Source: Bacillota bacterium (GTDB lineage: Bacteria > Bacillota > UBA4882 > UBA8346). Taken from it: a stretch of DNA of 40,076 nt. The stretch lies in contig JAAYEK010000097.1 in the NCBI GenBank assembly GCA_012728785.1, positions 1 to 40,076 on the forward strand, given 5' to 3'. The translations under genes were made by a program, and so were the position numbers. The stretch's first letter is position 1. Every line of letters begins with the position of its first letter. Shown piece by piece: positions 9,465-17,314 of the stretch. The notes under the pieces were generated by a model. That model was not told where the DNA came from and made no database searches. It saw only the letters and a list, made by a program, of their open reading frames with translations.

Positions 9465-11210
9465 TTGTCGAAGAGAGAAGATTTTGTCGCCAAAAAAATG
9501 GAAAGTATGACTCTAGAGGAAAAAGTTGGACAGCTTTTAACCTTTACCTGGCGGGGCGCCATACTAACACCCAGCAGCATCGAACAGATTACAAAACTAC
9601 ACGCCGGCGGACTCTGTCTGGAACCCTATGCCCACGAAACCTTTAAGAACCTTTACTGGGGGAACACTCAATACGATAAGAACTTCCAGAAACCCGCCGA
9701 TTATTTCAACATCGCTCTCACTTATTTTGAGCCTCAAAATTATGGAATCAGTGTCACCCCGGAGGAAATGACTGAGGCCCTGAATAAAGTACAGAAAATT
9801 GCCATGGATCGGCCTTCCGGGATTCCCCTTCATATTACCATTGATTTCGAAGGCGATTTTAAAAACGATTACACCTCAGGGGGGATTAGGCAGTTCATCT
9901 CCAACATGGGATTGACGGCAATCGGCGATCCGAAGCTTACTTACAAAGTTGGTCTGACCATTGCCAAACAATTGAGCGCGATGGGAGTAACTCAGATGTA
10001 TTCCCCGGTCTGCGATGTTAATATTAACCCGAACAATCCGGAGATCGGTATTCGTTCCTTCGGCGACGATCCCAAGATCTGCGCCGAGCATGTTACCGCC
10101 ATAGTCAAAGGTTACCAAGATGGCGGTATCGCGGCTACGGCCAAGCATTATCCCGGCAGAGGCGATTCTGCGACGGACGCCCACGATGTGCTCGATCATT
10201 GCCCAGGCGATAAACAGCGGATGAACGAAGTCGAACTGGTACCCTTCAAAGCGGCGATCGATGCCGGCGCGAAGTGTGTCATGACTGCTCATACCGTTTA
10301 CCCGGCTTATGATCCCGACTATCCCGCCACCTTGTCCAAGAAGATATTGACCGACCTTTTAAGGGGCGAGTTGGGATTTGACGGTGTGATTGTTTCCGAT
10401 GCCATCGGTATGGCCGCTATTCTCAAGAAATGGCCACTTCCCAAAGCTTGCGCCATGGCAATCAAAGCGGGCGTAGATACGATCTTATTGAAGGCCGACG
10501 ATGAATCCCGGGCCCAATGTTTCTTTGGGATCAAGATGGCGGTTGAATCCGGCGAGATACCGATGGAAAGACTCAATGACGCGGTAAGACGCCTCCTGCT
10601 TATGAAATACGATCAAGGCCTCTTTGAAAAAGCCGGTAAAGGCGATCCGAAAAAGACCACAGCCGTTGCAAGGAACAAGGAAGTTATCGATTTTTCTTGG
10701 GAAGTAGCGCGTAAAGCGTTGCTGGTAGTCAGGGACGACCAAAAAATACTACCTCTTAGCAAGGATAAGAAGATATTAGTCATCGAACAGTGTTATTTTT
10801 ACGAATTCTGCGGTAAGGATATGTACAGCCATCCCCATATGTTCTGCGAGCAGATGACCAAGCATTCCACTAATCTGATTTTAGACGATACTAAATTCCA
10901 CGCCAGCGATGATGATCTGGCTGAAGCTTTGGAATTGGCGAAACAGGCGGATCTGGTGGTTATGACCAACTGGAATGCCCGAATCGAAAAGAATGGGAAT
11001 AATCAGCATCTGGTAAAAGCCCTGAAAGAAGCGGGACACACTGTGGTTGTAGTGACCAACTGGCCGTATGCTATTGGAGTCACCGAAGAGGCGGATGCGG
11101 TCGTCTGCAATTTTAGCGCCTCGCCGGATTCGATCAGGATCTCGGCTGATCTTTTATTCGGAACGGTCAAAACCTGTCCTACCACCAAGATGCCGGTATC
11201 CAACAATTAA
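9465..11210 (+). CDS. Glycoside hydrolase family 3, NagZ-like beta-N-acetylglucosaminidase
   Basis: A cytoplasmic enzyme (no signal peptide) of 581 residues. The GH3 TIM barrel is at about 12-370 and a GH3 C-terminal domain at about 395-570. The nucleophile is D312 in VIVSDAIGM. The NagZ-type signature reads KHYPGRGDSATDAH at 227-240: the catalytic Asp-x-His dyad is present (H240), but the usual His in P-G-H-G is Arg. This favours N-acetyl-hexosaminide hydrolysis (or phosphorolysis) over a plain glucosidase, though substrate is inferred. The TTG at 9465 has AAGGAG at about 8 nt; a GTG at 9456 overlaps that site. The PfkB kinase follows after 12 nt, as one transcript. Confidence 0.88.
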   Translation: MSKREDFVAKKMESMTLEEKVGQLLTFTWRGAILTPSSIEQITKLHAGGLCLEPYAHETFKNLYWGNTQYDKNFQKPADYFNIALTYFEPQNYGISVTPEEMTEALNKVQKIAMDRPSGIPLHITIDFEGDFKNDYTSGGIRQFISNMGLTAIGDPKLTYKVGLTIAKQLSAMGVTQMYSPVCDVNINPNNPEIGIRSFGDDPKICAEHVTAIVKGYQDGGIAATAKHYPGRGDSATDAHDVLDHCPGDKQRMNEVELVPFKAAIDAGAKCVMTAHTVYPAYDPDYPATLSKKILTDLLRGELGFDGVIVSDAIGMAAILKKWPLPKACAMAIKAGVDTILLKADDESRAQCFFGIKMAVESGEIPMERLNDAVRRLLLMKYDQGLFEKAGKGDPKKTTAVARNKEVIDFSWEVARKALLVVRDDQKILPLSKDKKILVIEQCYFYEFCGKDMYSHPHMFCEQMTKHSTNLILDDTKFHASDDDLAEALELAKQADLVVMTNWNARIEKNGNNQHLVKALKEAGHTVVVVTNWPYAIGVTEEADAVVCNFSASPDSIRISADLLFGTVKTCPTTKMPVSNN

Positions 11211-11222
11211 GAGGAGCCTGAT

Positions 11223-12110
11223 ATGAGTTACGATATTACTTTTATTGGCCACATGTGTTATGACGAGATCATTCCCTTCGGAGGGGAACCTCTGGTCGCC
11301 CCCGGCAGTGCGGTTCTATGCGGAGCAATGGTTGGCGCGAGGATCGGGAAACGGATCGCGGCCGTCGTCAAAATGTCTCCCCAAGATGAGCAGATTTTAG
11401 ACCCCCTTAAAAATGGGGGAGTCGATACCTACTTGATCCCGGCCGAGGTGACCACTTATTCCCGGGTCTTGCATGAATCGGCCAATGTGGACGAACGCCA
11501 GCTCACGCTGGTGAAAAGCGCGGGCCTGATCGGGATTGAAGATGTTCCTAACTTGGATTCCCATTGTGTTCATCTGGCCGGTATTTCCGATACCGAGTTT
11601 GATATGGCTTTGATGAAGGGCCTAGCTGCGAGGAACTACAGTCTTTCCGTCGACATGCAGAGTTTTGTGCGGCAAGTGACGCCGGTCACTAAGGAGATTG
11701 CTTTTGGTGACGTCAAGGAGAAAAAAGAGATTGTCGGTTTGATGGATAAGGTCAAGCTGGATGTGGTTGAGGCGAAGATCTTGACCGGCACGGACGATCT
11801 GGAAAAAGCGGCGGTTATTATCGAATCATGGAGCGACCGCCCGGAGATTATCATCACCCATTCCGGTGGGGTGTTGGCCCGGGTGAAAGGTAAAACCTAT
11901 TACGAAAAGTTCTCCAACAGCAGCGTGGTGGGGAGGACCGGCCGTGGGGACACTACTTTTGCGGCTTACCTTTCCTGGAGACTGGAGCATGGAGTGGAGG
12001 AGTCTTTGAAGTTCGCCGCAGCTTTGGTATCGATTAAAATGGAAAGCATCGGTCCTTTTAAGGGAACTCTGGCCGATGTGATGCGGAGGATTGAGGAGAA
12101 GCATTCTTAA
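11223..12110 (+). CDS. PfkB-family carbohydrate kinase
   Basis: A ribokinase-like sugar kinase of 295 residues. The C-terminal PfkB signature reads T-G-R-G-D-T with the catalytic base D243 and the anion hole just before it. The N-terminal substrate-binding glycine pair is replaced by a G-G-E-P / A-P-G-S-A arrangement (residues 20-30). It follows the GH3 gene by 12 nt with a GAGGAG site, so the sugar freed by the GH3 enzyme is probably its substrate. The substrate cannot be read from the sequence. A strong terminator follows. Confidence 0.88.
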   Translation: MSYDITFIGHMCYDEIIPFGGEPLVAPGSAVLCGAMVGARIGKRIAAVVKMSPQDEQILDPLKNGGVDTYLIPAEVTTYSRVLHESANVDERQLTLVKSAGLIGIEDVPNLDSHCVHLAGISDTEFDMALMKGLAARNYSLSVDMQSFVRQVTPVTKEIAFGDVKEKKEIVGLMDKVKLDVVEAKILTGTDDLEKAAVIIESWSDRPEIIITHSGGVLARVKGKTYYEKFSNSSVVGRTGRGDTTFAAYLSWRLEHGVEESLKFAAALVSIKMESIGPFKGTLADVMRRIEEKHS

Positions 12111-12128
12111 AAACTTAAGCTGAGCTTT

Positions 12129-12184
12129 ATTAGGCCTCCAGATCGGGTTGAACTAAAACCGGTTTTGGAGGCCTAATTTTTTTT
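12129..12184 (+). terminator. Rho-independent terminator after the PfkB gene
   Basis: A perfect 12-bp stem (12129-12140 with 12166-12177) followed by eight T residues. It terminates the GH3-PfkB transcript. The tail overlaps the end of the convergent flavodoxin gene. Confidence 0.85.
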
Positions 12185-12647
12185 AATACACCTCGGAGAA
12201 AATCTCCTTCATATTAGTGATTGCTTTTTGATAATTACCCGAGCGGCAGATTATTGCTGTTGCTGCTATAGTTGCGCCTTTAGTCCTACATATTTTTTTG
12301 AGCATGGCGATGGCTCGGTTTCCGCCCATCCAGGGGAAGGGGAAGCCCATGGTGACGAAGGCGGTAATTTTTTTGTCTTTTAAAGTTGAAAGTTGGGAGA
12401 GGTAAGCGGTTAGAACCGGCGAGATATTAAAGGCCCAAACTGGAGCGGCAAAGATCAGTCCTTCATATTTGGCTATCTCGGGGTAAGTCTTCAGTTGAAG
12501 GTTTTTAACTCCGGGGTGGGCATCGCCGATGGGTTCTATGGGTTCGATGGTTACATTATGTCCTAAGGTTGATAGCTTTTCCTGAAGTTTTAAAGCAACT
12601 AAACGGGTATTGCCGGACTGGGAATGGATGATAATACCGATTTTCAT
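12183..12647 (-). CDS. Flavodoxin-family protein
   Basis: A 154-residue single-domain flavodoxin-like fold. The FMN phosphate loop is S-Q-S-G-N-T at residues 8-13, followed by the conserved strand with APVWAF near residue 70. The second flavin loop lies near 95-105 (VTMGFPFPWMGG). It is probably a cytoplasmic electron-transfer or quinone-reductase-type protein; the partner is unknown. The ATG is preceded by CAGGAGGAAC. It is a single-gene unit facing the PfkB gene tail to tail. Confidence 0.85.
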   Translation of the reverse strand: MKIGIIIHSQSGNTRLVALKLQEKLSTLGHNVTIEPIEPIGDAHPGVKNLQLKTYPEIAKYEGLIFAAPVWAFNISPVLTAYLSQLSTLKDKKITAFVTMGFPFPWMGGNRAIAMLKKICRTKGATIAATAIICRSGNYQKAITNMKEIFSEVY

Positions 12648-12731
12648 ACTGGTTCCTCCTGTAATTTTGAATGGTGATTAGAGTATACCATTAAAATAGT
12701 TTGAAAGCTATGATTGGAGGGGAAAGATAGA

Positions 12732-12768
12732 ACCGTAAAGCCCCTCGTTTATTGAGGGGCTTTACGGT
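12732..12768. repeat. 15-bp perfect inverted repeat in a divergent intergenic region
   Basis: Perfect arms 12732-12746 and 12754-12768 with a 7-nt loop, very stable, without a T tract on either strand. It lies between two divergent genes, so it is not an obvious terminator. A smaller stem (CTTGC/GCAAG, 12771-12786) follows directly, suggesting a structured leader for the 2TM gene. Confidence 0.6.
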
Positions 12769-12881
12769 AACTTGCTTACCCGCAAGGTACGTTTCTGGTC
12801 TGGAGATTATTTTCAGGAAGGAAATTCCTCGTTGAACGCGAAATTTTTAAACTAGTTTCGAAATAAAGGAGAGTGAATCGA

Positions 12882-13154
12882 ATGAATGAAGAGGAAAAAT
12901 ATCGAAAGGCCAAACAACGGGTAGAGGAGATAAAGGGTTTTTATATTCACTTGTTTATGTTTTTATTGATCAATTGCGGTTTGTTAACGATCAATCTAGT
13001 TTTCGCCCCTGATCATTACTGGTTTTACTGGCCCTTATTCGGATGGGGGATTGGTATAGTGGCTCATGGGATAACCGTATTCGGGCTTGGAGGATTCTTA
13101 GGAAAAGAGTGGGAAGAAAAAAAGATTAAAAAGATTATGGATAAGATGGATTAA
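12882..13154 (+). CDS. 2TM-domain small membrane protein
   Basis: A 90-residue protein with a charged N-terminal helix (Glu/Lys/Arg rich), two transmembrane segments (about residues 20-42 and 50-72) joined by a Trp/Tyr-rich turn, and a Lys-rich C-terminal helix. This is the 2TM (PF13239) layout, which also occurs at the N-terminus of some sensor kinases. GTG 12873 lies in the AAGGAGAG site, so ATG 12882 is chosen. The function of stand-alone members is unknown. It ends in a strong bidirectional terminator. Confidence 0.75.
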   Translation: MNEEEKYRKAKQRVEEIKGFYIHLFMFLLINCGLLTINLVFAPDHYWFYWPLFGWGIGIVAHGITVFGLGGFLGKEWEEKKIKKIMDKMD

Positions 13155-13185
13155 AAAAGAGGACCGATCGCCGGTCCTCTTTTTT
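13153..13185. terminator. Bidirectional terminator
   Basis: A perfect 14-bp stem (13153-13166 with 13172-13185) with six A on one side and six T on the other and a 5-nt loop. It serves the 2TM gene on the plus strand and the bactofilin-like gene on the minus strand. Confidence 0.9.
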
Positions 13186-13199
13186 CAAGCACTGTTAAA

Positions 13200-14468
13200 T
13201 CAATCGTTGACTACAGTTTGCTCTCCTTGGCGTACTGCTATGAAGAGAAATTTAGCTCCGGATAATAAAGCGCCGGTACCCATAATCAGAACGCTGAAGA
13301 CCAACATGAATCTTAGCAGCGGAAATACGGGGCCCACCACAGGGAGTTTGGCGAGGAATTTAAGGATAAATAGGCCAATAGTGATGGTAGCCAATCCAAC
13401 TCCGAAACGATAAGGAACGCTAGCATCTTGTTTAAGCATTAGACCTCCCAACCAAAGCGCCACCGGTATGGAGGAGCAATAAAAAAGAAGGATATAGCCA
13501 AGGGTCATCGCAGTTCCAAAGATTAATCCGATACCGGGATTGATTAATGCCGAGAAAGCAAGCAAGATAATAAATAATATCAGTGATGACAAAGTAGAGA
13601 CCAGACCAAGCAAACCAACTCCAGCTATATTAAAAGGTTTGGTTTTAATTAGTTCAGCTTGGTGTTGGAAGGTTTTCGGGAAGAGTCGATAAAAAGCCAA
13701 ACCGAGTAAAAAATATACTGCGGTCCCCAAAATGAGCCGGACTAGGTTCCAAATCTCAGCTATTATCTCCCGTACCTGCATTCCTCCGGTTTTAACCGCT
13801 GGTTTAATCCAATCGACATCGCCGATTTCAGCGCCACTCTCAATGTCGAGTTGAGTACCGCGATATTTTAATTTGCCATGAATGACGGTACCGGAGCTGA
13901 TTTTTAGAGTGGAGATTTCATCCGCCTCTTCAGAATAGGCCAGCTCTTCTATGGGAAGACTCGTATTGACGTCCACATCTCCGAAGAACTCGCCTTTTAG
14001 GACGATCTGATGGCCTTCGATGTGAGTATAGCCTTTAACTTTCCCGTCAATGTCGATTTCTTCACCAAATACCAGCAGATTACCGCCGATCTCGGCATTT
14101 TTACTTAAAATAATTTCTCCACCGAAGACATTAACATTCTTACCGGTTTTGCCATCCAGGTCGATTGTCCCACCGGCAATCCTAATGTTACCAAGGACCG
14201 GCCCGTTAACGGTTAGTTCCGAGGCGGCACCGATGATGTCGCCGGTTACGGTACCGGTTGACCAGATATCGTGGGTACCGAAGAATAGGTCTCCTTCAAT
14301 CGTTCCATTATGTCTCAAACTTTGGGCCCCCACGAATTTGTCCCGGGTAATTACTTCATTCTTTTCGATAGTTACCATTGGCGAATCAGCCAAGGCGGCT
14401 CCGGAAAATAATAATAAGACCAAGCCCAGGAGATAGAGATATTTCCACTTTAATTTTTTGGTTAGCAT
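13200..14468 (-). CDS. Exported bactofilin-like (polymer-forming) membrane protein
   Basis: A protein of about 422 residues with a signal peptide (residues 3-28, ending AALADS). A repetitive Gly/Val/Ile-rich region of about 200 residues follows, with regularly spaced I-x-G-x-V/I turns typical of the bactofilin right-handed beta-helix. Four to six transmembrane segments make up the C-terminal half. Classical bactofilins are small and cytosolic; here the beta-helix should lie outside the membrane and be anchored by the C-terminal part. The start is ATG 14468 or TTG 14471; the AAGGAT site is far from the former and fits the latter slightly better. It lies downstream of an ECF sigma/anti-sigma pair and is a natural candidate target of that pair. 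Confidence 0.75.
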   Translation of the reverse strand: MLTKKLKWKYLYLLGLVLLLFSGAALADSPMVTIEKNEVITRDKFVGAQSLRHNGTIEGDLFFGTHDIWSTGTVTGDIIGAASELTVNGPVLGNIRIAGGTIDLDGKTGKNVNVFGGEIILSKNAEIGGNLLVFGEEIDIDGKVKGYTHIEGHQIVLKGEFFGDVDVNTSLPIEELAYSEEADEISTLKISSGTVIHGKLKYRGTQLDIESGAEIGDVDWIKPAVKTGGMQVREIIAEIWNLVRLILGTAVYFLLGLAFYRLFPKTFQHQAELIKTKPFNIAGVGLLGLVSTLSSLILFIILLAFSALINPGIGLIFGTAMTLGYILLFYCSSIPVALWLGGLMLKQDASVPYRFGVGLATITIGLFILKFLAKLPVVGPVFPLLRFMLVFSVLIMGTGALLSGAKFLFIAVRQGEQTVVND

Positions 14469-14644
14469 CAAATAAGCACATCCTTTAAAGTTGATTTAGG
14501 TAATTATAAAGTTAATTCTGGTAAGGCAATTCAAGATTATAATCCTTGGCTAATAATCGACTCACCCCCTTGATCTGCTTTATAACAAAGCTATTTGTTT
14601 AAGTTAATAGATTAAGCAGATTGATTTGAATTGAAGGCGCCCTT
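14469..14644 (-). promoter_or_regulatory. Candidate promoter region of the bactofilin-like gene
   Basis: This 176-bp gap after the anti-sigma gene contains, on the minus strand, TTGCCT and TATAAT about 15 bp apart, some 45-70 bp before the start. The bactofilin-like gene may therefore be transcribed both from its own promoter and by read-through. Confidence 0.3.
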
Positions 14645-15190
14645 TTAGTCGCCGCAATTTTTTTGGATCGATATGAATCGGATTAATAAGATCATGGCAA
14701 CTAAAACCGATCCCTTATAGATCGCTAAAACCCATTGGGCTATAGTATTCAGCCCTTGGAACACAAAGGGGCGTATGATACTGTAGACTATTTCCAGCTT
14801 GGTTAAGATGTTTGTGATCTGGGATAATTGACGGCCCGCTTTTAGAAAAAGATTGAAGAAGCTGAAATTTTCCAGGCTGCCACCTAATAGGACCGCCATA
14901 AGGAGTAAAATCAATCCGACCCCGGCCAACCAAACGTATTCGTTGTATATCGTGGTCCGCATTTCTTTGTGGCGGATCATTTGCATTACCTTTACTTCCA
15001 ACATGGGGTCGATCTCCAGGTCTAAGGGTGGCTCTTCCTCCAGTTCGGCCAGGACCCGTTTCAAATCTTGTTCGAGATTACGACAGATAGGGCAGCCTTC
15101 TAAATGTAAGGATAGGTTCTGATTCTCGATATCATTAGTAGTTCCATCAATTTTTTTCATGATTAGGTTGCGCCATTTTTTGCAGCTCAT
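14645..15190 (-). CDS. Zinc-finger transmembrane anti-sigma factor
   Basis: A 181-residue protein with an N-terminal anti-sigma zinc-binding motif H-x3-C-x2-C (H29, C33, C36). A hydrophobic segment near residues 85-105 follows, and a second near 150-172. This is the usual layout of a membrane-held anti-sigma factor that binds its ECF sigma in the cytoplasm. The start overlaps the sigma gene stop by ATGA, with an AAGGAGG site inside the sigma gene, implying translational coupling and matched amounts. The second membrane segment is more than the minimal architecture and may form part of the signal-sensing region. Confidence 0.85.
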   Translation of the reverse strand: MSCKKWRNLIMKKIDGTTNDIENQNLSLHLEGCPICRNLEQDLKRVLAELEEEPPLDLEIDPMLEVKVMQMIRHKEMRTTIYNEYVWLAGVGLILLLMAVLLGGSLENFSFFNLFLKAGRQLSQITNILTKLEIVYSIIRPFVFQGLNTIAQWVLAIYKGSVLVAMILLIRFISIQKNCGD

Positions 15191-15738
15191 CGGAGAACCT
15201 CCTTTCCTGCGGTTAACTTCTCTCTTAGTATCAGCCGGGCGCGATAGAGACGATTTTTGATAATCGTCAACGGAAGCCCGAGTACGGTAACCATTTCTTG
15301 ATATGACAAACCATTTTGATGGTATAAGATTAGGGGAATCCGGTATTTTTCCGGTAGTTCTTCCACGGTTTGCCGTAATATTCGCCGGGATTCCTCTTTC
15401 AAATAAGCCTCCTCGGGAGAATCCGAATTGCCATGAAGTTTAGGACTATCCTCCAGTGGAACCGGAAGCGGTTTTTGCCTGCGTAATTGATCCAAACAAT
15501 GATTGACAGCGATCCGGGTAGACCAGGCGGCGAAGGTATGCTCCGGGTTATATTGACGGAGGGATTTATAAATTTTAATGAATACTTCCTGAAGTAAATC
15601 GTTGACTTCGTCCCGGTTGCGGGTAAGATTATAGATCACCTTCGCCAGATTATATTTATAACGCCCGATCAATTCCGTGAAAGCGTCATCTTTCCCGGTA
15701 AGGCAAAGCTTGATAAGTTCAAAATCGGATAAGGACAA
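15187..15738 (-). CDS. ECF-type RNA polymerase sigma factor
   Basis: A 183-residue sigma-70 family protein of the extracytoplasmic-function group. Region 2 includes D-L-L-Q-E-V-F-I-K and AAWSTRIAVNHCLDQLRR. A short Pro-rich linker separates it from region 4, with the helix-turn-helix YQEMVTVLGLPLTIIKNRLYRAR. The start is TTG 15738; a GGAGGTGA site lies about 11 nt before it and no ATG fits better. It is co-translated with the anti-sigma factor. The envelope-related gene behind it suggests a cell-surface stress or morphology role. ECF-type -35 elements in front could not be assigned with confidence. Confidence 0.92.
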   Translation of the reverse strand: MSLSDFELIKLCLTGKDDAFTELIGRYKYNLAKVIYNLTRNRDEVNDLLQEVFIKIYKSLRQYNPEHTFAAWSTRIAVNHCLDQLRRQKPLPVPLEDSPKLHGNSDSPEEAYLKEESRRILRQTVEELPEKYRIPLILYHQNGLSYQEMVTVLGLPLTIIKNRLYRARLILREKLTAGKEVLR

Positions 15739-15879
15739 TGGTAGGTGGTCACCTCCGGGTTTTAACTATCGGCTATTTCTTTTAAGATAACAAAACAACC
15801 AAAAACAGATTCTATTATTATATACGTCAGTTGATAGATTTTGTCTGAATGATTTTGTAATTTATTTTATAATAGATAT

Positions 15880-16094
15880 TGAATAGATAAAAACGCTGAG
15901 CTTCGGTTTTTGGCGATCCGGGATGATGACCCTTTGGCTCTTCCCTGGAGGATGGGGATAACCCTTGATGAAAAAATTTTAACGAAGACAACCGAGTGGC
16001 AGTTTTTGAGATCGTGGCGGAGAATGATGGTTGGCAGGATACGGGGATGTTCATCGGGGAGATCAAGATAGTTACTAAAGGACCGGCAGAGTAG
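15880..16094 (+). pseudogene. Unidentified decayed gene remnant
   Basis: Two protein-like stretches in different frames abut: one reading FLAIRDDDPLALPWRMGITLDEK, then after a frameshift near 15985 one reading AVFEIVAENDGWQDTGMFIGE and ending at a TAG inside a hairpin loop. No start codon with a ribosome binding site is visible. I do not recognise the family. The remnant is the C-terminal end of some gene, cut off at its 5' side. Confidence 0.35.
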
Positions 16095-16102
16095 CCGGTC
16101 CT
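16079..16102 (+). terminator. Terminator-like hairpin after the remnant
   Basis: A 9-bp GC-rich stem (16079-16087 with 16094-16102) and 6-nt loop, followed by a weakly T-rich sequence. It probably belonged to the decayed gene before it. Confidence 0.5.
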
Positions 16103-16121
16103 GTTGGTTTAGATGACCAGC

Positions 16122-16496
16122 TTATTTATAAAAGCTCCATCCTCCATGATGAAATGGGGAATTAAAAAAGAACTGGATTGGAACCGCGGTACCGATATCA
16201 TTGATACCTTCAAAAACCAATAGCCAACGGACGCCGCTTTGGGCCAGCACATCCCGGTCCAATCTTGCCAATCCATTGGGCCCCAGTCGCTAAATGCGTT
16301 TGAAAACCTTACCCGTAGCCATTTCCCTCCGATGGTAGCGTGAATTGTCTGCCGCAGAGTAGTATTGGAAAGAACTAACCCAGGTCCCGACCCATTGTTG
16401 GCCATAACAGGCTGGAAATGAACTTGCTTGGGCAATAAACGGAACTAATAACAACAATCCACAAATCAGAAAAGTAACTAAACGGTTTCTTCTCAT
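16122..16496 (-). pseudogene. Decayed secreted SGNH/GDSL hydrolase
   Basis: The ATG at 16496, with a GGGGAGTG site, opens a signal peptide (about 24 residues, ending AQAS), then W-V-G-T-W-V-S-S, the usual start of secreted SGNH hydrolases. A frameshift near 16400 moves to another frame with TLRQTIHATIGGKWLRVRFSNAFS, the next family block. A further shift leads to a frame with VRWLLVFEGINDIG, which is block III of the family. About 100 or more residues between the last two blocks, including the catalytic GDS motif region, are absent, as is the C-terminal catalytic Asp-x-x-His block. It is therefore non-functional. Confidence 0.8.
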
Positions 16497-16831
16497 TTTG
16501 GAACACTCCCCTTTTTCAATTTATTGACTTAACAGTTTTTCAAATTTTGAAGTGGAAGGGTTAAACCGTATTCATAACCTCCTTTCTGATAACTTCGATG
16601 ATATTCAATAAAATTTCATGGTAGGTGAGAAAAGCATCGTTTCCTTTTAATTACATAATTAAGCAAGAATATTTTACCATATAAATTATAAATTTACAAT
16701 TGTTTATAACCATAGATGATAATGGCTGGTTATGAAGAATTAGGGTTTTGGTTTAGGGAAATAAGATTCTTGGAAGGTGAGGGATGATATGAAACATAGA
16801 ATAATTATTAATTTCTTTGGGCAAATATATT
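16497..16831. other. AT-rich intergenic region, no gene
   Basis: No convincing coding region. A 20-codon frame at 16790-16852 has a weak site (GAGGGATG) and overlaps the toxin-antitoxin promoter; it is unlikely to be a gene. The base composition shifts to clearly AT-rich here, marking the start of the accessory segment. Confidence 0.5.
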
Positions 16832-16850
16832 TATGTACTATCTGTACATA
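16832..16850. promoter_or_regulatory. Operator-like inverted repeat of the toxin-antitoxin module
   Basis: A 7-bp inverted repeat TATGTAC-N5-GTACATA that overlaps the proposed -35 element. Such a site fits autoregulation by the antitoxin. Confidence 0.55.
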
Positions 16851-16871
16851 GTGTGCATATCATGATATAGT
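16843..16871 (+). promoter_or_regulatory. Candidate toxin-antitoxin promoter
   Basis: TGTACA (16843-16848), 17-bp spacer, TATAGT (16866-16871). The start site would lie only a few bases before the AGGAGG site of the antitoxin gene. Confidence 0.45.
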
Positions 16872-16892
16872 GGAGGTGAAAGGAGGATGACT

Positions 16893-17312
16893 ATGTTATC
16901 TGAACTTAATCTTACTGAAGCTCGTAAAGGCTTTTCATCCCTTTATGATCAAGTATTCAATACTTTTAAACCGACAATAATCAATCGGAAAAAATCTGAG
17001 CAAGTCCTAGTTTTACGTGTTGACCTACAAAAAATGCTTTTATCACATTTTTCTTTAAAACCGGAAGTTATTAGTGAAGATAATAATTCGGTTACTTTAT
17101 CCCTCGATCAGCTGGAATTATACGTAAATGGTAATACATTGGAAGAAGCTATCAAAATTTTGATTGAAGACTTAAAATTTTATGCCCAAGATTATATCCA
17201 ACGTTCACAATTATTTCTACACGCTCCTAATCGGCGTTCTCATTTCCCATATGTTTTACGGGTTTTACTCTGCGACAATGATGAAGAAATCCGTAGTTTA
17301 TTGGAGCTATAA
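16893..17312 (+). CDS. Phd/YefM-like antitoxin with long C-terminal region
   Basis: A 139-residue protein. Residues 1-50 match the Phd/YefM DNA-binding fold (LNLTEARKGFSSLYDQV, then IINRKKSEQVLVLRVDL). The remaining 90 residues are longer than the short toxin-wrapping tail of ordinary Phd proteins and contain G-N-T-L-E-E-A-I followed by a helix, faintly like the HicB C-terminal signature. It is probably the antitoxin and autorepressor for the HicA-like gene that starts 2 nt after its stop. ATG 16887 abuts AGGAGG, whereas ATG 16893 has it at 6 nt, so the latter is chosen. Codon use is AT-rich, unlike the housekeeping neighbours. Confidence 0.7.
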   Translation: MLSELNLTEARKGFSSLYDQVFNTFKPTIINRKKSEQVLVLRVDLQKMLLSHFSLKPEVISEDNNSVTLSLDQLELYVNGNTLEEAIKILIEDLKFYAQDYIQRSQLFLHAPNRRSHFPYVLRVLLCDNDEEIRSLLEL

Positions 17313-17314
17313 TA

